This document shows positions 62,672 to 64,000 of a stretch of DNA of 64,000 bases, in pieces. Position 1 is the stretch's first letter, and the number at the start of each line of letters is the position of its first letter. The notes beneath the pieces are model-generated. The model was not told the origin of the DNA. It was given only the letters and a program-made list of their open reading frames with translations, and did no database searches. Source of the stretch: Enterococcus raffinosus (GTDB lineage Bacteria; Bacillota; Bacilli; Lactobacillales; Enterococcaceae); contig NZ_JXLA01000012.1 in the NCBI RefSeq assembly GCF_001886185.1, forward strand, positions 44,432-108,431, read 5' to 3'. The position numbers were made by a program, and so were the translations under genes.

Positions 62672-63973
62672 ATGAATTATAAAAAACTGTTATGTAGTGT
62701 GATGTTGTTAGGCAGTTTGGGAAGTTCAGCATTTGTTGCATACGGAGAGGAAACATCGAATTTAGCGGAAACTCAAGAAAGCACAACGGTACAAGAATCT
62801 TCAAGTTCAATCGCGCCAACAAAAAAACAAGCAGTTGGAACTTCAGAGACGCAAGAATCTGTGTCGAAAAAGGACGAAGAATCTACTTTATCTTCTGAAA
62901 AAGAAACAGAAGAGAGCAGCACTGATGAAGAAAGTATGATTGTAGACGAAGAAGAGTATGATGCGCAAGGCAATCTGCAATTCCATCATCCGATCCCGTT
63001 TGATGAATTTACGATAGAGCCGCCTACCTTTAGGGCTGCACGAGCCGCTGCTGCTGTAAGTACCCAACAAGCGTTTATCAATCAAATCGCTCCTTCGGCA
63101 AAAACATTAGCCAGTGCAAACAACTTGTATGCTTCGGTAATGATTGCTCAAGCAATTGTTGAAAGCGGTTGGGGAGGTAGTACGCTTTCCAAAGCGCCAA
63201 ATTATAACTTGTTTGGGATTAAAGGGGAGTATAATGGACAGTCCGTTACGATGCCGACTCAAGAATTTGTCAATGGAGAATACATTACGATCAATGCGAA
63301 ATTTCGTAAGTATCCATCCTACAAAGAATCCTTAGGAGATAACGTGACGGTATTAAAAACTACCTCTTTTTCACCAGGGAATTATTACTATTCTGGTGCG
63401 TGGAAGAGTAATACGAAATCCTACAAGGATGCAACTGCCTATTTAACCGGCAGATATGCGACTGCTCCGAATTATGGGTCAACGTTGAATAGTATCATTG
63501 AGACATATAATTTGACCCAGTATGATTCAAACAGCAGCGGAGGAAATAATGGCGGCTCGACTCCTGCGCCAGTTCAGACAAGTGCAATGTATCGTTTGTA
63601 TAATCCAAATAGCGGAGAGCATTTCTATACAGCAAGCACTGCTGAACGAGACAAGGTTAGGAAAGCTGGTTGGCGATACGAAGGAATAGGATGGCAGGCA
63701 CCAAAGAGTGGTACACCTGTATACCGTTTGTATAATCCAAATGCTGGAGATCATCACTATACACCTCATGTATCTGAAAAAAATAATTTAGTAAAAGTAG
63801 GCTGGCGATACGAAGGAATCAGTTGGTATTCTGGAGGAAGCAAGCCATTGTACCGTCTGTATAATCCAAATGCTAAAGCAGGCGCTCATCACTATACATT
63901 ATTGCAGAGTGAGCGTAATAACTTGATCAAACAAGGCTGGCGAAACGAAGGCATCGGCTGGTACGGACAATAA
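62672..63973 (+). CDS. Secreted N-acetylglucosaminidase autolysin with DUF5648-like repeats
   Basis: A 433-residue secreted wall hydrolase. Signal peptide ending near FVAYG-EE; then a Ser/Glu/Thr-rich linker (residues about 28-115) and a GH73 domain with predicted catalytic E164 ([12 protein letters not shown]) and [10 protein letters not shown] Gly/Ser linker follows, then three repeats of YRLYNPN(S/A)...HYT...W(R)YEGI.W (DUF5648-like), probably binding carbohydrate or wall. AGAGGGGG precedes the ATG. Ends 27 bp before the window end with the stop codon present. Confidence 0.92.
   Translation: MNYKKLLCSVMLLGSLGSSAFVAYGEETSNLAETQESTTVQESSSSIAPTKKQAVGTSETQESVSKKDEESTLSSEKETEESSTDEESMIVDEEEYDAQGNLQFHHPIPFDEFTIEPPTFRAARAAAAVSTQQAFINQIAPSAKTLASANNLYASVMIAQAIVESGWGGSTLSKAPNYNLFGIKGEYNGQSVTMPTQEFVNGEYITINAKFRKYPSYKESLGDNVTVLKTTSFSPGNYYYSGAWKSNTKSYKDATAYLTGRYATAPNYGSTLNSIIETYNLTQYDSNSSGGNNGGSTPAPVQTSAMYRLYNPNSGEHFYTASTAERDKVRKAGWRYEGIGWQAPKSGTPVYRLYNPNAGDHHYTPHVSEKNNLVKVGWRYEGISWYSGGSKPLYRLYNPNAKAGAHHYTLLQSERNNLIKQGWRNEGIGWYGQ
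63584..63970 (+). repeat. Three protein-coding repeats of the DUF5648-like module
   Basis: Copies begin near 63590, 63719 and 63848. Each encodes YRLYNPN, an H(F/H)YT core and a final G(W)R.EGI.W segment. The nucleotide stretch encoding RLYNPNA is nearly identical among copies, suggesting recent duplication. Confidence 0.8.
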
Positions 63974-64000
63974 TGGCTCTTTGTCAAATAGGACTGATAG

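Noticed and set aside
1..64000. CRISPR arrays, prophage genes, insertion sequences and rRNA
   Set aside because: No regularly spaced repeats, transposase or integrase motifs, or rRNA segments were seen.

Overview
The window is a 64 kb chromosomal segment of a low-GC Gram-positive bacterium of the Enterococcus type. The evidence is the AT-rich base use, AGGAGG-type ribosome-binding sites with frequent TTG and GTG starts, mannose-family PTS genes under a LevR-like sigma-54 activator, a T-box leader, CcpA-type cre sites, a water-forming-type NADH oxidase and many wall-lytic enzymes. The species cannot be fixed from the sequence. I see no phage, insertion sequence, CRISPR array or replication origin. 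Most genes are complete. The window opens inside an operon, just before glgP.

Layout. 1-5 kb: glycogen phosphorylase and a neopullulanase-type glycosidase, end of a glycogen/maltodextrin operon. 5-9 kb: tRNA-Leu(AAG), an Rgg/PlcR-like regulator, nagA with a NagR-type operator, a glutamine-amidotransferase-like hydrolase and a lincosamide-nucleotidyltransferase (Lnu) homologue. 9.6-14.6 kb: MacB/FtsX-type ABC exporter, aromatic-acid-exporter-like protein, Gfo/Idh/MocA oxidoreductase. 14.8-17.5 kb: a cell-wall operon (VanY-like carboxypeptidase, glucosaminidase) followed by a C39-like lipoprotein. 18.4-26.7 kb: HAD nucleotidase, NimA-like flavoprotein, an Eis-like acetyltransferase operon preceded by a tandem 104-bp repeat, lepA and recQ. 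27-32 kb: two uncharacterised genes (one DUF2922-like), DUF1576 membrane protein with a DeoR regulator, and a MarR-flavodoxin-FMN-binding operon.

32.2-41.5 kb is a fructoselysine/glucoselysine-type (Gfr) catabolic locus: GntR regulator, two FrlB-like SIS deglycases, a four-subunit mannose-family PTS, a LevR-like sigma-54 activator with a matching -24/-12 promoter, and a HAD phosphatase. It is followed by a methionine T-box controlling a MetQ lipoprotein and MsrA, then a Crp/Fnr regulator divergent from NADH oxidase.

46.4-58.2 kb is the most unusual part: a solitary Thoeris ThsB-like TIR protein, a candidate 6S-like RNA, and a tightly packed 12-gene operon. The operon encodes an exported YnjE-like rhodanese, a membrane protein with HdrC- and HdrB-like iron-sulfur proteins, a YnjBCD-like ABC importer, two rSAM/selenodomain-associated transferases, a kinase-like phosphotransferase, an atypical nucleoside hydrolase and a TVP38 membrane protein. 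I know no described pathway with this composition. 58.3-64 kb holds an XRE regulator with a YxlEFG-like ABC module, two small membrane proteins and a secreted glucosaminidase with C-terminal DUF5648-like repeats.
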